Assembly (NCBI RefSeq): GCF_000801105.2
Contig: NC_079519.1
Location: 1-64,000, forward strand
Length of the DNA: 64,000 nucleotides
Direction of reading: 5' to 3'
DNA from: Raphanus sativus
Lineage: Eukaryota; Streptophyta; Magnoliopsida; Brassicales; Brassicaceae
The notes beneath the pieces are model-generated. The model ran no database searches and was not told the DNA's origin. It saw only the letters and a list, made by a program, of their open reading frames with translations. Positions 11,636 through 24,332 of the stretch are shown piece by piece. The position numbers and the translations under genes are program-made. Positions within the stretch are counted from its first letter, which is position 1, and every line of letters starts with the position of its first letter.

Positions 11636-12450
11636 GTGGATGAAGCTTCCTCACACTATTTTTCATTTTTTATTCGTATTATCTTCGTTATGCATTTTAT
11701 TGTTTTCGATATTTCCCATTTTCCAGATAAAATAATATTCGGGAGGAAATATAAGGCTAAAATAAAACTCTGTAACCCACCGAAAACTTCTCCTAAAAGT
11801 TACCGCATACCGTGAACAGAATAATTACTAAAGAATTCGCAAGTTGATTAACTTGAAAACAATAATTAATAAATGAAAAAAACTACTTTCATTTCATTCA
11901 AAGGAAATTAACACTTTGACGGGAAAATAAAAATAAAAAACTACTATTCAGATATGAATAAAATTTTGATAACTTTTTACATTTCTTACGTTTTGCCATA
12001 TTTGAAAAACGTGAAAAAAACATTATACCATAAATCATTGATTCGACATTGTAGACTATTCACGAATAGAAACTTTTGCAATTTGCATAATGGATTATTT
12101 AATTATTTTGTTTATGCCGTAAACTTTACGGTGGTGTACAATAAAGGTCGTTGAGTAACTTTGAGAGTGCTATTTGGTGAAAAATAAAACCTTAAACCAA
12201 CGCTATGATATGATTTATCAAAAATTCCAACGTGATCATGAATTATATTACCACTCTGTTTCATCTCTTTATTTTCACAAGCAGATATTTAACTTAGTAA
12301 TTTCTAATATCTAATTTTTCATTGAATCCGAAGAAGAGCAAAAAAAAAAAGAATACATGTAGATTTGTTTTACGTAGCATGTGAGATGTAGAGAAATGAC
12401 ATGCAGCCAATGTGGATGGCGCGTTAATATTAGTAATCTTTGTATGGTTA

Positions 12451-12458
12451 CACGTGTC
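12451..12458 (+). promoter_or_regulatory. G-box/ABRE-like element CACGTGTC
   Basis: CACGTGTC lies about 820 bases upstream of the RAP2.4 TATA box and is kept in arm B at 62,644-62,651. ACGT-core elements bind bZIP/bHLH factors in light and ABA responses. A role here is inference; an 8-mer can occur by chance. Confidence 0.35.
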
Positions 12459-15164
12459 GTAGTACCGTTTGTGAAATTTGGAGTTAATGGTCTCATACCT
12501 GCTTTTGTTGACCTTTCTGGGCTTGTGTTCGCAGTTTACTGTCCTCAGCTTAGTTTTTTTTTTTCCTCAGCTTATTATCGGCTTTAACTATTGGTAAGAC
12601 TGATATTAATCTTATATAATCTTTTCTGTTAACATGATTGATTAGTAACTTTGCAATCTTAAGTTGCTCATACCACGGTAGATCGATGATGTCTTATCTT
12701 TTATTCAACAGTGTATAATTTTGTGAAGGGAATAGAAATTGATGGTGCTTTGACAATAAATAATTAGTTGGTAATAATGATAAGGAAAAGATAAGAATAA
12801 GCTGGTAAGTGACGGCAGAGGGGCTGCTTTCAAAACAGTTTTGATATTCTTATCAATGGGTCACCTACTTGCTCCTCACCCTTCTCTATTTCATTACTTC
12901 CTATTAGTGGAGATAAATAGAGACAATTGTTTAATTACAAAACTTACTCTTGGCTCAAAGTCAACTATTTGAGAACTTAACAAGCAATCTTATATAAACT
13001 AGACCACGAACAATAATTTCGTAGATATGATGCAAAACACTAAACTATATCTGTGATGAGTTAATTCATCTGCGGGCGTGAGTTCTTTCATTTAGATTAA
13101 TTTACGATACAATTTCCCATGTCTGACTCTGTAGCATTCGTTAACTTGTAATCACCGTGAATTGTCTACGGAACTAGCCAAACGAAATATATATGGTTCA
13201 AAATTCAAATATAGATGCCGTATTGTTAATAATATATGGAATTAAGAATAATATCATAAGACGCCGATCGTGATATAGATAGATTAACATCACTATTGAA
13301 TTTTTAAAGTTTCTGGTTTAGTCGCATGTAATAATCATATATGATGGTTATAATGGGTGGTTTAGACTTTAATCGATATAAAAGGTTTCAAAAATATTAA
13401 GAAGTCTCTAGAGATGGATTGGCGGAGAACTCCACCATTATCATCGCCATATTTTATAACCAATATTATATTACATTCTTCCATTTTTTAACAAAAGTCT
13501 GAACCTTTCGCCATCTTATCTTGTTGTGTATTACTGTATTTTATTTATAGCCGCATTTTCCGAACAACTCGAGTTTATCGCTATTATCCAAGCTCTGATA
13601 CAAATGCCCGACCACACGAAAAAGAACGACTCAGATAAACTCGTGCAATGTCCGTGGTTAACATTTTGAATGTACTTAGAATATGATTAATTACCTGGAC
13701 GGATAGTTATACATTTATAACAGTTTTATCTTGGTCAGGGATCATGTTGGTAAAATGCATGCACAATATACGCGATATATGCAACGCCTAGCTAGTAATC
13801 TGCATTGCTTTATTACCAAGTACATGCTTATATATAAGCAAACTTTCACAAATCGTCTTAAAAAAAAAACTTTAGAAAATTATCTCCTACTCCACATTGA
13901 AGTACCCGAGATAAATAAACACCACTTGTGTTTAAAATTTGAGAAACTAGCTAGTGGCCTCTATAATATGCATATAATAAGTTATATTGTTCGTATACTG
14001 GTATTAAAAGTCAGCATGGAAGACGCGAGGCGAAGTGTGGGACGCATGTGGGAAGCACGTGGTTTTTGAACATGTGAGCGGTTTGCGGCGGAAGAAGCTT
14101 GAGATTCACGGTGGACTAAAACAGCTGGCGGATCTGCGCGCCAAATACAAGTATACAGAGTTTATAAATAAATGCTAAGCAACCCTCGTGGTAAAATGGA
14201 AGCAAGATTTAAGGCTGCTTAAGAAAATTTTGAATTATTGAATGGGGTAATAGCATCGTATGTATTGTCTGAATAGTCAACTGCATAATGCACCCTCTAA
14301 TCTAGCTGCTTTTTTTAGTTGGCAGCTTCTTAACGCACATATTCATGCGCAAGATAAAATGTTTCAATCTTCTATTTTTTTCGTGACCCATATTTTCATC
14401 TAACTAATTACATACATCTGTGATGTATTTAACCCCGACTCTATGTACATTCAAGTTTCACGAGCTCTTACATTTTGTTTTGTTCAATAGCTCGACTTTC
14501 CATAATCCTTAAAATGATCTGTATTACACGGTATTCTTCTTAGTCTTACGCATGACTCATATGTATATGCATCACGTGACGCACATATCAGGAAACATAC
14601 CACGTTGTAATGAAAATATGTTATCTGGAATACTGGAGAATAATATTCCATATTTACCTCGACACTAAAGCCAATACGAAAGATTCACTGTAACAGTTTG
14701 GGTGAGTACAGAAATATTTAAATAACATTTTATGACACATCAGATTCATCCATACACATGATCGACATAGGAGTCTTGACAATGAATGCTCTTTATGTAT
14801 CTGAATAATTAAGAGATCTAAACACGTTAATACACGGAATAGCTGAAAAAGATTGCTAAGAGCACCACTATCGCTAGGAACGTTCACGAATTCTTAGGCA
14901 AATTTTTTTTTTCTTTTTTGTCCAAAAAATAAAAAATAAAATAAAACGAACCATTCGCGGACCGCCATATATCGGTGGAGTTTGTAAACAGTGCAAAAAA
15001 CTCATCATAATTGTTTATTAGGCTGAGGTTTTTAACATAATATAAGAATAGTTCTTTAACTATAACTAAAAAAAACTAAAATCGTTTTTTAATTTTAACA
15101 AAAAAATTAAGAATCGTCTTTTTATTACAGCTCTAATACACGGATAGCTTTCATCAACCTCAAA

Positions 15165-15221
15165 GTTCTAAAACATTATTATTATTATTATTATTTTTTT
15201 TTTTTGTTCTAAAACATTATT
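15165..15221 (-). repeat. Micro-insertion with 16-bp target duplication, absent from arm B
   Basis: GTTCTAAAACATTATT occurs at 15,165-15,180 and 15,206-15,221, enclosing 25 bases of ATT repeats plus T's (poly(A) with TAA repeats on the minus strand). Arm B, near 54,830, has the single uninterrupted target. The event is therefore a proven insertion after duplication, not a chance repeat. Confidence 0.85.
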
Positions 15222-16840
15222 TTACGGAAAAAAAGATTCTAAAATATTATTCAGAAGAAAACAACAGGAATATAGGATAAAATCAGAAAATAAAAAAGTA
15301 GCAATAACATCAGTGGCATGGATTGCGCGTGGCCCATAATCTCATACTAGTTACTTTGAAAAGTTTATTTTCTCCAATTTCAACGAAGTTCTCTTCTTCA
15401 CGCGGTTTCCGTCACACACTCCTCGTTTCAGGACCTTTTAGATCTAACAATTCTACGCCACGTGTTCTAATCAATGGCTCAGATTTTGCCGTCATCTTAG
15501 CTTAGCTGTGTGGTCATCGTGAACTATAACCTACCTCACTCCACTTATGCCTCTATCTCTCTTTTTGTAATACTAGCATCTTATTTTCCTCATACAAAAA
15601 CAAAATCAACTTTAGCATAATAGTAATGAATTTAAATTTTGTTTGATCCATTTTAATCTCATCACTGTAAAGTAGTCTTTTAGCACAACGATCACAATTT
15701 TTTAAAGACTGTGATTTAGTTTTGAAGATGTAAAAATAAATAAGAAATTTAAAGTTTTGACAATGAACGATATTGCAGAAAATAATAAAAGGTTGTCGTC
15801 GTTTTCAAAGCAGTTGGACGTAGTCTTAGTGATGAAGTGAATGGCATCATGTGAGCTTTGGGTGAATTGTCCCCTTCAGTTTTGATCAAATAATAATATA
15901 TTTTTCCTCTTTGATTTTATCGTTTGTTTTCGCGTGAGATCGTGAATAACGTGACATATGGTCCATTTTACAGACTGGAAATCCAAAACTAGTACACAAG
16001 TTTTGGATTCTATTACGCTGTTGTTATCAATAGACATGGTTACCAATTTGAATTGTAACACCATTATATTCGATGAATAATCTCTTAACATCGATTCATG
16101 GGCATTATGGCTATAAACGTTCACTTATGATGAAGTTTCAAAATGTGACACTTCTGAAAGTAAAACAAAAAGGGAGAAAAGTCATCGTAAGATAATAGAA
16201 TCCAAGACTCTTTTATTAGCTAATGAGAAGAAAGTTAGGTGTTAAATTATCAAGAATGTTTCGTAAAACTTTTAACATTTTGATTTCGTACATGAAACAT
16301 CCTTGATCACTTTTCCTTTGCCATCTGACCAAAACAATACCATTGACCATCAAATCACCTAACAGTCTTTATGTCTCGACATAATCATAACCACCATTCT
16401 TTCTTAGAGCAGATTTAAATCACTAAACACAAGCCCCAAAAAATGAAAAGAAACAAATACTGTAATATCAATGGGCTATTGGTTCAAAAGCCCAGTAGGC
16501 AAGACCTTGAAAAGCAACTTAACCAGTGATAAGACAAAACTCAAACCAAACCGGAGTTTAACTTTACCAACCAATTGGTTTTATTGATCCAGAATACAAT
16601 TAACCAACCCACGTCTAAACTATTAAAACTAAAGTACAATTAGTATTTCACCATAACTTTTCCTAAATAATTACAACCATATGCCATTGAGCTAAAACTA
16701 TTAATTTATCACAATTAATTATTATCACCAAAGTAAAAGTAATCAATTCTTTCTTTAACCACTCGCTCCACAATATACGTTACCATAGTCATTATTATTT
16801 AACATTTTATCGTAAATTACTATATCAAATAAATCATAAT

Positions 16841-16900
16841 AATCATTAAGTCAGTTTTTTTTTTTTTTGAAAAAAGGGCTTTCAATCATTAAGTCAGTTT
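16841..16900 (-). repeat. Micro-insertion with 17-bp target duplication inside the Helitron
   Basis: AATCATTAAGTCAGTTT occurs at 16,841-16,857 and 16,884-16,900, with 26 bases between (T11, then GAAAAAAGGGCTTTC). On the minus strand this is a short tag plus an oligo-A tail. Confidence 0.7.
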
Positions 16901-18136
16901 CAACGTATTGTTCTCATATCTCTCACTATACAAATGTATTTGTTTTCATATATGCTGCAAATAAACTAAAGCTTTTCTTAGAAATTTACACTAAATTAAA
17001 AACAATAGCTGACATATCTCATTAATAGCTTACACATTATATAATTGAAAATGTTGTATTACGATATGCACAAACTATTGTTCTCATATCTTTTAATATA
17101 CATAGCGGTTGTAGTTTATATAATTGAAATATCACATTAATAGCTTATACACTTTAAATTTTATATCACAAACTATAGTTAGCAAATGATGTATTCAATT
17201 TCAAAAAAGTTCCCGTACGGTATGCACAACTATGGCAACAACCCACAATATGGAAAAGATAAAAAGGAAAATCAATTTTAAACTTAACTCCCACGTTTTT
17301 CTGAAAATATCGGTTTGATTCATTTAAATTACAAATATCTTTATTATAAATGTTTAGGAGATACTGCAATCGTGTTGTTCTATCCAATAGAAATATCAAT
17401 ATAATTAAATCAGAATCCCTTTTATAGATTTGCCCCTGATTTTCCTTGGCATATTACTTTTTGTGCCATCAGATTTGTTTAAAAAAATAAAAATTCATTA
17501 AGGATACAAGAGGAAATGAAAAAGAAACCACATAAACAACCAACTAACTCACGTTACATTTTTATTTATGACCTGTATTATCGCATTTGAACCAATTAAA
17601 CCAGTATTAATGGGATAATAAATATGTCTTCGTGCTCTCATGGACCAAATGATATTAGATTGTTGGGGGGTTTTAATGTTCTCATGTTCTCATCCATTAT
17701 TAGATTAGATACCAACAAATTGACTTTTCCACACGTAAGGCCAATGCACACAAATGAAAAAGAATCTGCAAATTTATCATTTTATTATGTTTTGTTAATG
17801 ACATCATAGAACGAAATATATTGGAATTCAAATATATATGCCCATTGGTAAAAAATTTTGATAAAGAGAAAGAACTAAAACAATGATGTTCGTTCTTAAT
17901 ATATGTCATGTAAATTGATGCGTAAAACATTTAACCCTAAAGCTTACCACTCGAATACCAAAAACTAATATACCCACTTAAAAAAGTATATATATATATG
18001 CCCACTTAGTGTATATCATATAATATCATTTTACAACCAATAAATCCCTATCATTAGAATCAAACTCTTAAATAAAACGCAAAATCACCCCATTCAAAAT
18101 TCAAAATAAAAAATCATCAAATCCAAAATTTTGTTA

Positions 18137-18180
18137 AACTCGAATAATATTTTATTTTTGTCAAGAACTCGAATAATATT
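18137..18180 (-). repeat. Micro-insertion with 15-bp target duplication inside the Helitron
   Basis: AACTCGAATAATATT occurs at 18,137-18,151 and 18,166-18,180 around the 14-mer TTATTTTTGTCAAG. On the minus strand the insert reads CTTGACAAAAATAA, sharing TTGACAAAA with the insertion at 1733-1746. Confidence 0.7.
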
Positions 18181-18871
18181 ATTTTCTGTTTCAAAAATAG
18201 TGTTTTAAACAATAACGAGGTATATGCCAAGTAATATTCGTTATTCACCAGTTATTAATTAGTAACAAAACCTTATACATCATACCGAAATTTCCTCCCA
18301 ACAAACCAGAATTTCTTTAATTTTTTTGTAACTATTATCTAACCACTAAGTTAGAATAACCTATGTTATATAATGATATATAAATTAAATTTATTTAACT
18401 TCTTAAAAAAATACAGAAAATGTTATATATTTACAAAAAAAAATACAAACCCACAAACCCACATTATATATGCGGGTCAAGATATAGAATGAAAAAAATG
18501 ATTACAAAGATACGAGCATGTGATTACAAAGAACCGAGCGTATACCGGATCAACTTTTAAATTGATATTATTTTATAAAATAGATTTTGACTAAAATTTA
18601 TACACAAATATAATTACAAAGAAAAACAAAAATATGAACATTATTATTTTTTTCTAAAAAAAACAAAAAATATACCCGCCCTTCGAAAGGGCGGGTCAAA
18701 ATCTAGTTCTAATTAAACTGCAATACTTTCATAGAACTAATATATATTTTGCTAAAAGAAAAAAAAAGAACTAATATTTTTATCACAAAAAAGTGGCAAA
18801 CAAGTACGACTTAACCCCTACCAACGTCACAACATAACCCTCTCACGCGCATATAGCTGATTGGAGTCGGA

Positions 18872-21807
18872 TCAGAAAATGGAATCCAAGTACAAGTGGT
18901 TTCGCTTCCTACTAAACTCCAACAAGCTACCATACGTACGATCAGCCACTCCCACGAACAGCACTTCCGTGTCAGGACTAAACGAGATCCCAGCTATTTC
19001 TCCAAACAGATCAATCTCTTGACACTGACTATAACCAGCTTCCGTGTCAAACACGTGTACAAAGTCAGCTGGCTCAGCCATCGCCAAGAACCGTCCATCA
19101 GACGTAAACCTCAACCCTCTAATAGCTCCCATGTTTCCTTCCAACACTTTTAGCGACTTAGACAAGTTCCTCACGTCCCATAGCCTGCATGTTCTGTCTT
19201 GGTTCCCCGTGGCTAGGATCTGACCGTTCGGATGCCATGCCGATGAAAACGAGTAGTCGTGATGGCCTTCGAGACCGTGGATCACTTTACCTGATCCAGC
19301 ATCGGCTAGTAAGCACTCGGGACTGTCCCCTAAGACAGCCAATAGCTTGCCGTCTGGACTTGCCGTGACGTTCTACAAAAGATGATAAAACATGAACACT
19401 TGAAACAAAAGAGTATATATTATATCTATTGCTAATTTTACATATAATATTTTTTACTATATTTTTTGAAGCCCCTTTGTAACTACGAGATGGTGATTCA
19501 CTTACATTTACCGACCAGTCGAACGCAAAACTGTTGAGGATAGCAAAGTTTGTAGCGTCAAGTAGACGGACGGTACAGTCATTGCTCGCGGTTATAACCC
19601 TTAACGAGCCACTACATGTATACAAGAGACCAAATGGTTGAGTTAGAAGCCAACCAATGTATATGTTCTGTTTAGCCTATAGGTTCTTAATTACCATGGT
19701 GCGTTGTATATATCGACCGAGTTCGTGATGTCGTGTTCAACTGATGTTAGAACAGTACAGAATGCAACTCCAGGTTCGTTGATTCTCTGTAATAGAAAAG
19801 ATCGCAGCGAGTGAGAATCACTCAAGTGTATAAAGCTTTAAATGTGTCTAATAAATACCTTACAGATAAGCTCTCCTTGGAACCCTCCAGCAACTATCAA
19901 ATCGTCTTTAACTGCCATGGTGCTTATCTGAACTCTTGATATAGACTGCGACAACAATCCTTGCTGCTTCTGAAGGTTGAAGTATCAATAACGTTAACTT
20001 AGTTTGAAGTACTACGTTCATGAAGAAGTGATATAAAGAAGTAAAGTTGCTTACCATCGTAGGAACAATGGGCTTTGCCACGTTAAGTACTTCTTTGCTC
20101 CTTTGAAGCAAAGAAGACCAATGCATGAGGGAGTAGTTCTTCATGAAGTACACGTCGTGCTTTGATGTTGACCATAGCAAGTTCCTCAGCTGAAACAAAA
20201 TGTGACATTGGAGATTAGGATTCACATCCGAGACATTTGAACATCTTAAAGACAAGAAAAGAAGAGAACATGCAACTTCAAACACAAAAACACAAGCCAA
20301 GAAGGAAAAAGAGTGACCATTCCTAGTAATCTAATGTGAATGTTAGGGGATCATGAGTGGATGACACAAGGCGTTGTAGAAAAAAAAAATACAAAATGTA
20401 AAATCTCCTAAATCATGAAGCAATCAAATGCAAGTTCAAAACAAAAAAAAAAGATTCCCTGCAAAAAATAATAATAGCAAAGTTAGAGAGTCTTTGTAAA
20501 TGTGCAAACATTTCCTACCATACCATATTGAAATGGTTTCTTTATGGCGCCAGCTGCTCTCCAAACCCTGTTTAAGAAAGGTTGAAAGCATATAGTAACT
20601 GTTTCTCAAAATGCAGAGGAGGTAGTGTGATTAGTCTTCTTCAAGTGCTACTTTTCTCAATAAGTCAACTCTGTTTTGACTAGTATGAACAGTAAATGAT
20701 CTTACAATGGACACTTGGAAACGCTAATGCAATGCAAGAGAACTTAATACATTCCGTGCCTAGGAAATTCTATAAGAAGGTGCTAGACTTCTTAACTCTG
20801 CTTCGACCATCCTATAATCATAACTTGGCAATTATTTTGAATGAGTTAGAACCTTGGACACTATTGTAGTACCTGAGTAAACATCGAGCCTAAATTATTA
20901 CAAATTTTCTAGAACTTATGAACTAGGGAGGTTAAATTAATCAACACCCCAGCTGCATAGCTGAGGGGGAAGAGCTGTGGACATAAGAAAAGATGAATCA
21001 GCCACAAAAATTGAACAATAACAACAGAAGCTAGTTATAGTGTATATGTAATCAAACTAAAGGTTAGTGTTTGTAGACCCGGCGGGAATAAATAGTAAGA
21101 TTGTAAGCAACATGTTTTGAGCTTTAATAATCCTCTTATTTCATAAATGAACCAGAGAACTCAGGTATTAAAACAGGCCAACGTCATGGCTCCAGAGATT
21201 AGGCAGCAGAGTATTTATACCAAATATTACACAGCATAGTTGGAAAGCTGTCTTGTTTACCTGAAAATGTGAAATAGTGGACTTGACAAGCCTTGTGTTG
21301 AACTGAAAGTCATAAAAGTGTTTCCCTTTCTCTACTTGCAAACACTCCTATCAACAACAAAACTAGAAACCATGAAGACAGACAAAATAAAAAAAAACCC
21401 ATAAAAACTAAGTTTATATTACAAACCTTGTCAAGGTCTTCTCTGGACCTAACGAGACTCTCAAAGTTCTTATACTGTTGCAACCTCTGGTAACGGTATT
21501 GATCTCTACTGTAATTAAGCCTCTCCCAAGGGATCCCTTGGATGTCTTTACCGTTCCTAGCTTCCAACGCTGACGTATTACTCTCCTGAGACTAAAGATT
21601 TAACATAACTCATAAGCTTAATTAAGTAGTTAACACTCTAAACTAAAACCAGCTTTTTTATCATACCGGCTCAGGATCATCCTCGAAATCAGAATCAGCT
21701 TCACTCTTGTGATCAAATTCTCCAAAGGGTTCATCGTCTTCAGAATCAGAGAAGCCGTGAAAGTCATCAACGAGGTACTCAAGGTCAGAGTTGTCAAAGA
21801 TATCCAT
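18872..21807 (-). CDS. WD40-repeat protein, At1g78070-like (arm A copy)
   Basis: Eight coding exons on the minus strand: 21807-21667, 21591-21427, 21347-21261, 20189-20055, 19969-19859, 19786-19695, 19611-19506 and 19372-18872. All introns are GT-AG and the frame is continuous (445 residues). I start at MDIFDNSDLEYLVDDFHGF. The N-terminus is acidic (DSEDDEPFGEFDHKSEADSDFEDD). WD40 repeats fill the C-terminal part: DDLIVAGGFQGELI, ITASNDCTVRLLDA, ILATGNQDRTCRLWDVRN, FTSDGRFLAMAEPADFVHVFDTE and ISFSPDTEVLFVGVADRTYG. Such a beta-propeller is a protein-interaction scaffold; the partner is unknown. A 5' UTR intron is likely just upstream of the ATG. It differs from the arm B protein at five residues that I found (E/Q, P/L, R/M, Y/C, H/L). 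Confidence 0.93.
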
Positions 21808-21993
21808 ATTCTTTAACACCTGGTGAAACCAAATCAAGAACATGTCAAGAAGCACCACAAGCACAAAAGGTTCTCAAGAGTTTAAAGAAGCTCACCGTGT
21901 GATCGCGACGAAGATTGTGGAAATGGAAGAAGCGGTGAGTAATAAAAAGCTTCTTGTGGTTTAGAGAGGAACCGGTGGGAAGGTGGTGGTGTG

Positions 21994-22000
21994 CTTTATA
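21994..22000 (-). promoter_or_regulatory. TATA box of the WD40 gene (arm A)
   Basis: TATAAAG on the minus strand, kept in arm B at 50,062-50,068. It lies about 190 bases upstream of the ATG, before a pyrimidine-rich leader. Confidence 0.6.
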
Positions 22001-22248
22001 ACGGTGGAGGTACGAGAGAGTTTGGGTGGGTCCCCCAGTTTAGAGATTGTGGGACCGGTTGGAGTCGGTAAACCAACTTGGCGATGAAGGTTTGAAGTCG
22101 CGAGCATTTTGAGGTTGAAGTTCTGAAGTCTTTGGGACCCACGCATTTAACCGGAATAGTCATTAACTGGTCAAACGAAAAACGTTAAAAACTTTTAAAA
22201 TTAAAAATAATAAATTCGGATAAATGCAAGATGCGACAAAAGTAGGAA

Positions 22249-22398
22249 ACAAAATCTCATTTGTTTTTAAGGACTAATCGAAATGTTTCCATATTTCAAC
22301 ACTTTCAAATCTTGATTGGTGCATAAAAATATATCGGAATTTTCTTTATATAAAACTTTTGTTTAATGGTATATAATTTAAACAACACAAAAGTAGGA
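22249..22398 (-). repeat. Approximately 150-bp tandem repeat unit next to the WD40 promoter (arm A)
   Basis: One unit lies here; the neighbouring unit is split by later insertions and resumes at about 24,585-24,675 (TTTCAACACTTTCAAATCTTG, ATATATCGGAAT, TTTTGTTTAATGGTAT). In arm B the two units remain adjacent at 49,531-49,830, so the tandem duplication is older than the inverted one. Confidence 0.8.
22384..22398. repeat. Target-site duplication of the poly(A) retroposon, left
   Basis: AACACAAAAGTAGGA, repeated at 23,206-23,220. Arm B has only one copy at the equivalent place. Confidence 0.9.
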
Positions 22399-23205
22399 GT
22401 ACTTGTCCATCCAATTCTAATACTTATCTTTCTAGAATATCTCTCCGACCTCTCTCTAAAAGAAGCTCCGCCGGACAATCTTGATTCCGGCCGACGGGTG
22501 GGCTCACACAGCCACCATCGGTCCGGCTTACGTTTTTTAGCTTTTCTTTTCGTTTTTCTCTTCTGTTTAGAAAGTCTCGGTTCGGTTGTTATTCCCGTTT
22601 TGACTCTGGCGGCGTTCTTATCGATGGAAGCTGTTCGGCTTGACTCTGGCGTTGTCGACTCTCTTCTAGTGACGACGGCCGGCGGTAGGTGTTGTTTTAT
22701 GGTGGAGGTGATGGAGACGGATGCGTTGTGGATGCATGCCGTGGAAGTGGTCCGGTGAAGCGTTGTATCAGTGCAGCGTTTTACGCGGAGTCTAGACACC
22801 GAAGAGACCCTATACCTTCAATACAGTTGTTGGGGGTGGGTTTTCGTCGGCAAGATGGCAGAGATGTTGATTCTCCGATTTGGATTTGGTGTGATGCGGG
22901 AGGCGGTGACCGGAAGCTTTCTTCGCCGGTTTCGATCCCAATTTGGTGAAAAGGAGACGCGTGTCTCGATCTATGGAAGAAGCGGACACGTGGGCGGCTT
23001 ACGCGCAGGCTTCAACGCGTGGATGGGTTCAGACCGTCTAGCTTTTTAGTCTTGGGCTACGCCCATGTTTGTGTAGCCCTTTATGTCGGGCTTTGACCTG
23101 GTTGTATGCGGGCCTTCATAGCCTTTTGTGTTTTTCAGTTTGGGCTGGATCCATTATGGGCCTTGACCTTAATACAATAATAATATAGACGGAAAAAAAA
23201 AAAAA
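22399..23205 (+). mobile_element. Non-coding poly(A) retroposon, Sadhu-like (arm A only)
   Basis: About 807 bp, ending in a run of A's, flanked by a 15-bp duplication and missing from arm B, where the target is intact. The body is GC-rich compared with its surroundings and ends with text such as GGGCCTTGACCTTAATAC, then TAATATAGACGG and the A-tail. Open frames up to 164 codons exist, but they overlap on both strands, lack any recognised domain and are likely artefacts of GC content. Size, poly(A) tail and lack of coding fit the Sadhu family of Brassicaceae; this family name is a guess. Confidence 0.8.
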
Positions 23206-23220
23206 AACACAAAAGTAGGA
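23206..23220. repeat. Target-site duplication of the poly(A) retroposon, right
   Basis: AACACAAAAGTAGGA, identical to 22,384-22,398. Confidence 0.9.
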
Positions 23221-23483
23221 ACAAAATCTCATTTGTTTTAAGGGAATTCGGCCAAAAAAACACTGAACATGACAAGAATGGTCAAAAGAAACATGGACTT
23301 GAGGTTGGCCAAAAAAAACCTGAACTTTTGTTGACTTTTATCAGTTTATTAAGAAACTTTGATTGACCGACCAGATTAAGACACCGTTAACTAACAGTTA
23401 AGACGGTGGTTAATCAACGTTAAATACGATCGTTAAGTAAAACGACGTCGTTTTACCTATTTTTATTATCAAAAATATGTTGT

Positions 23484-23550
23484 TCGCGTGGATCGAACCT
23501 AAGAACTCATGGCCAAATGACGAGGTCTCTTGCCACTAGACTACTGTCAC
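23484..23550 (-). other. tRNA-like module with pol III box motifs in the left TIR
   Basis: On the minus strand: TAGTCTAGTGG, near-consensus for an A box, then about 35 bases later GGTTCGATCC, a consensus B-box core. The spacing is like a tRNA gene, but I cannot fold a full cloverleaf. It is not called as a tRNA gene. Confidence 0.45.
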
Positions 23551-24263
23551 TTTTAAGAATATCCATAACATGTTTTCTTTTATTGAGTATCAACAAATCT
23601 CGAAAAATCTAAATTCTTTTTTTTTTAAATTCCAAAAAACTTAAAAATTCAAGAAAATTAAAATTAAAATTAAAATTAAAATTGAAATTATAAATATTTA
23701 AAAAATATCAAAACATTAATATTTTTTTATAAAAATTAATGTATCTAAGATCATTTGAGTTTTTTTATCTTAAATACATTAATCATACTTTTTTATAAAT
23801 TAATATATTTGAGATAAAATAGAAAATTGATATTTATCACACTACAAATGTTTTTCATTTAATTATTATCATATTTTAGAAAAAAAATTGTGATAATATC
23901 ATTTGTTTATTGTATCTTAATTATCATTTGTATATTTTATCTTAAATACATTATCCATACTAAAATCTATAGTGATAAACATCATTTTTATTTTATATTA
24001 CATATGTTAATTTATTTAAAAATATGTTTCAAGTTTTTAATCATTAAATTTAATTCGTTGCATTTTTTGAATTATTTTAGATTTTTTTTGAAAATTTTAA
24101 TGTATTGATTTTAAAAAAAAAACTTATTTGTAATTTCAATTTTAATTTTACTTTTCAGAATTTTCTTGAATTTTTAAGATTTTTGGAATTTTTAAAGAAA
24201 AATTTAGATTTTTGAGATTTGTTTGATACTCAATAAAAAAACATGTTATGGATATTTTTAAAA

Positions 24264-24332
24264 GTGACAGTAATCTAGTGGCAAGAAAACTCGTCATTTG
24301 GCCATGAGTTCTCAGGTTCAATCCACGCGAAC
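24264..24332 (+). other. tRNA-like module in the right TIR (mirror of the left)
   Basis: Same module as at 23,484-23,550 in opposite orientation: TAATCTAGTGG and GGTTCAATCC. The B box has the change TTCAA, so this copy is weaker. Confidence 0.4.

Larger units (their letters stand above)
11636..16613. other. Long spacer upstream of RAP2.4 and downstream of the WD40 gene (arm A)
   Basis: About 5 kb of AT-rich DNA with no frame showing protein character. It is collinear with arm B 53,257-63,449 apart from the copia element there, so arm-to-arm conservation gives it no special status. It holds a G-box at 12,451 and a micro-insertion at 15,165-15,221. Short ORFs here are not supported as genes. 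Confidence 0.6.
16614..18706 (+). mobile_element. Non-autonomous Helitron (arm A only)
   Basis: It begins TCTAAACTATTAAAAC and ends with the hairpin CCCGCCCTTCGAAAGGGCGGG followed by TCAAAATCTAG, the classic Helitron 5'-TC and 3' hairpin-CTAG ends. Arm B has the intact empty site (AACCCACG joined to TTCTAATTAAAC near 53,440), so both borders are exact and there is no target duplication, as expected of rolling-circle insertion. The 2,093-bp interior is AT-rich and has no Rep/helicase frame, so it depends on other copies for movement. It contains two micro-insertions. Confidence 0.93.

Noticed and set aside
22305..23049. Overlapping ORFs on both strands (up to 164 codons) inside the poly(A) retroposon
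   Set aside because: GC-rich stretch with mutually overlapping frames, no recognised domain, and the whole segment is a retroposed insertion.
23484..23550. A possible tRNA gene
   Set aside because: A- and B-box words are present, but acceptor and anticodon stems do not pair well, and the sequence is part of a transposon TIR.
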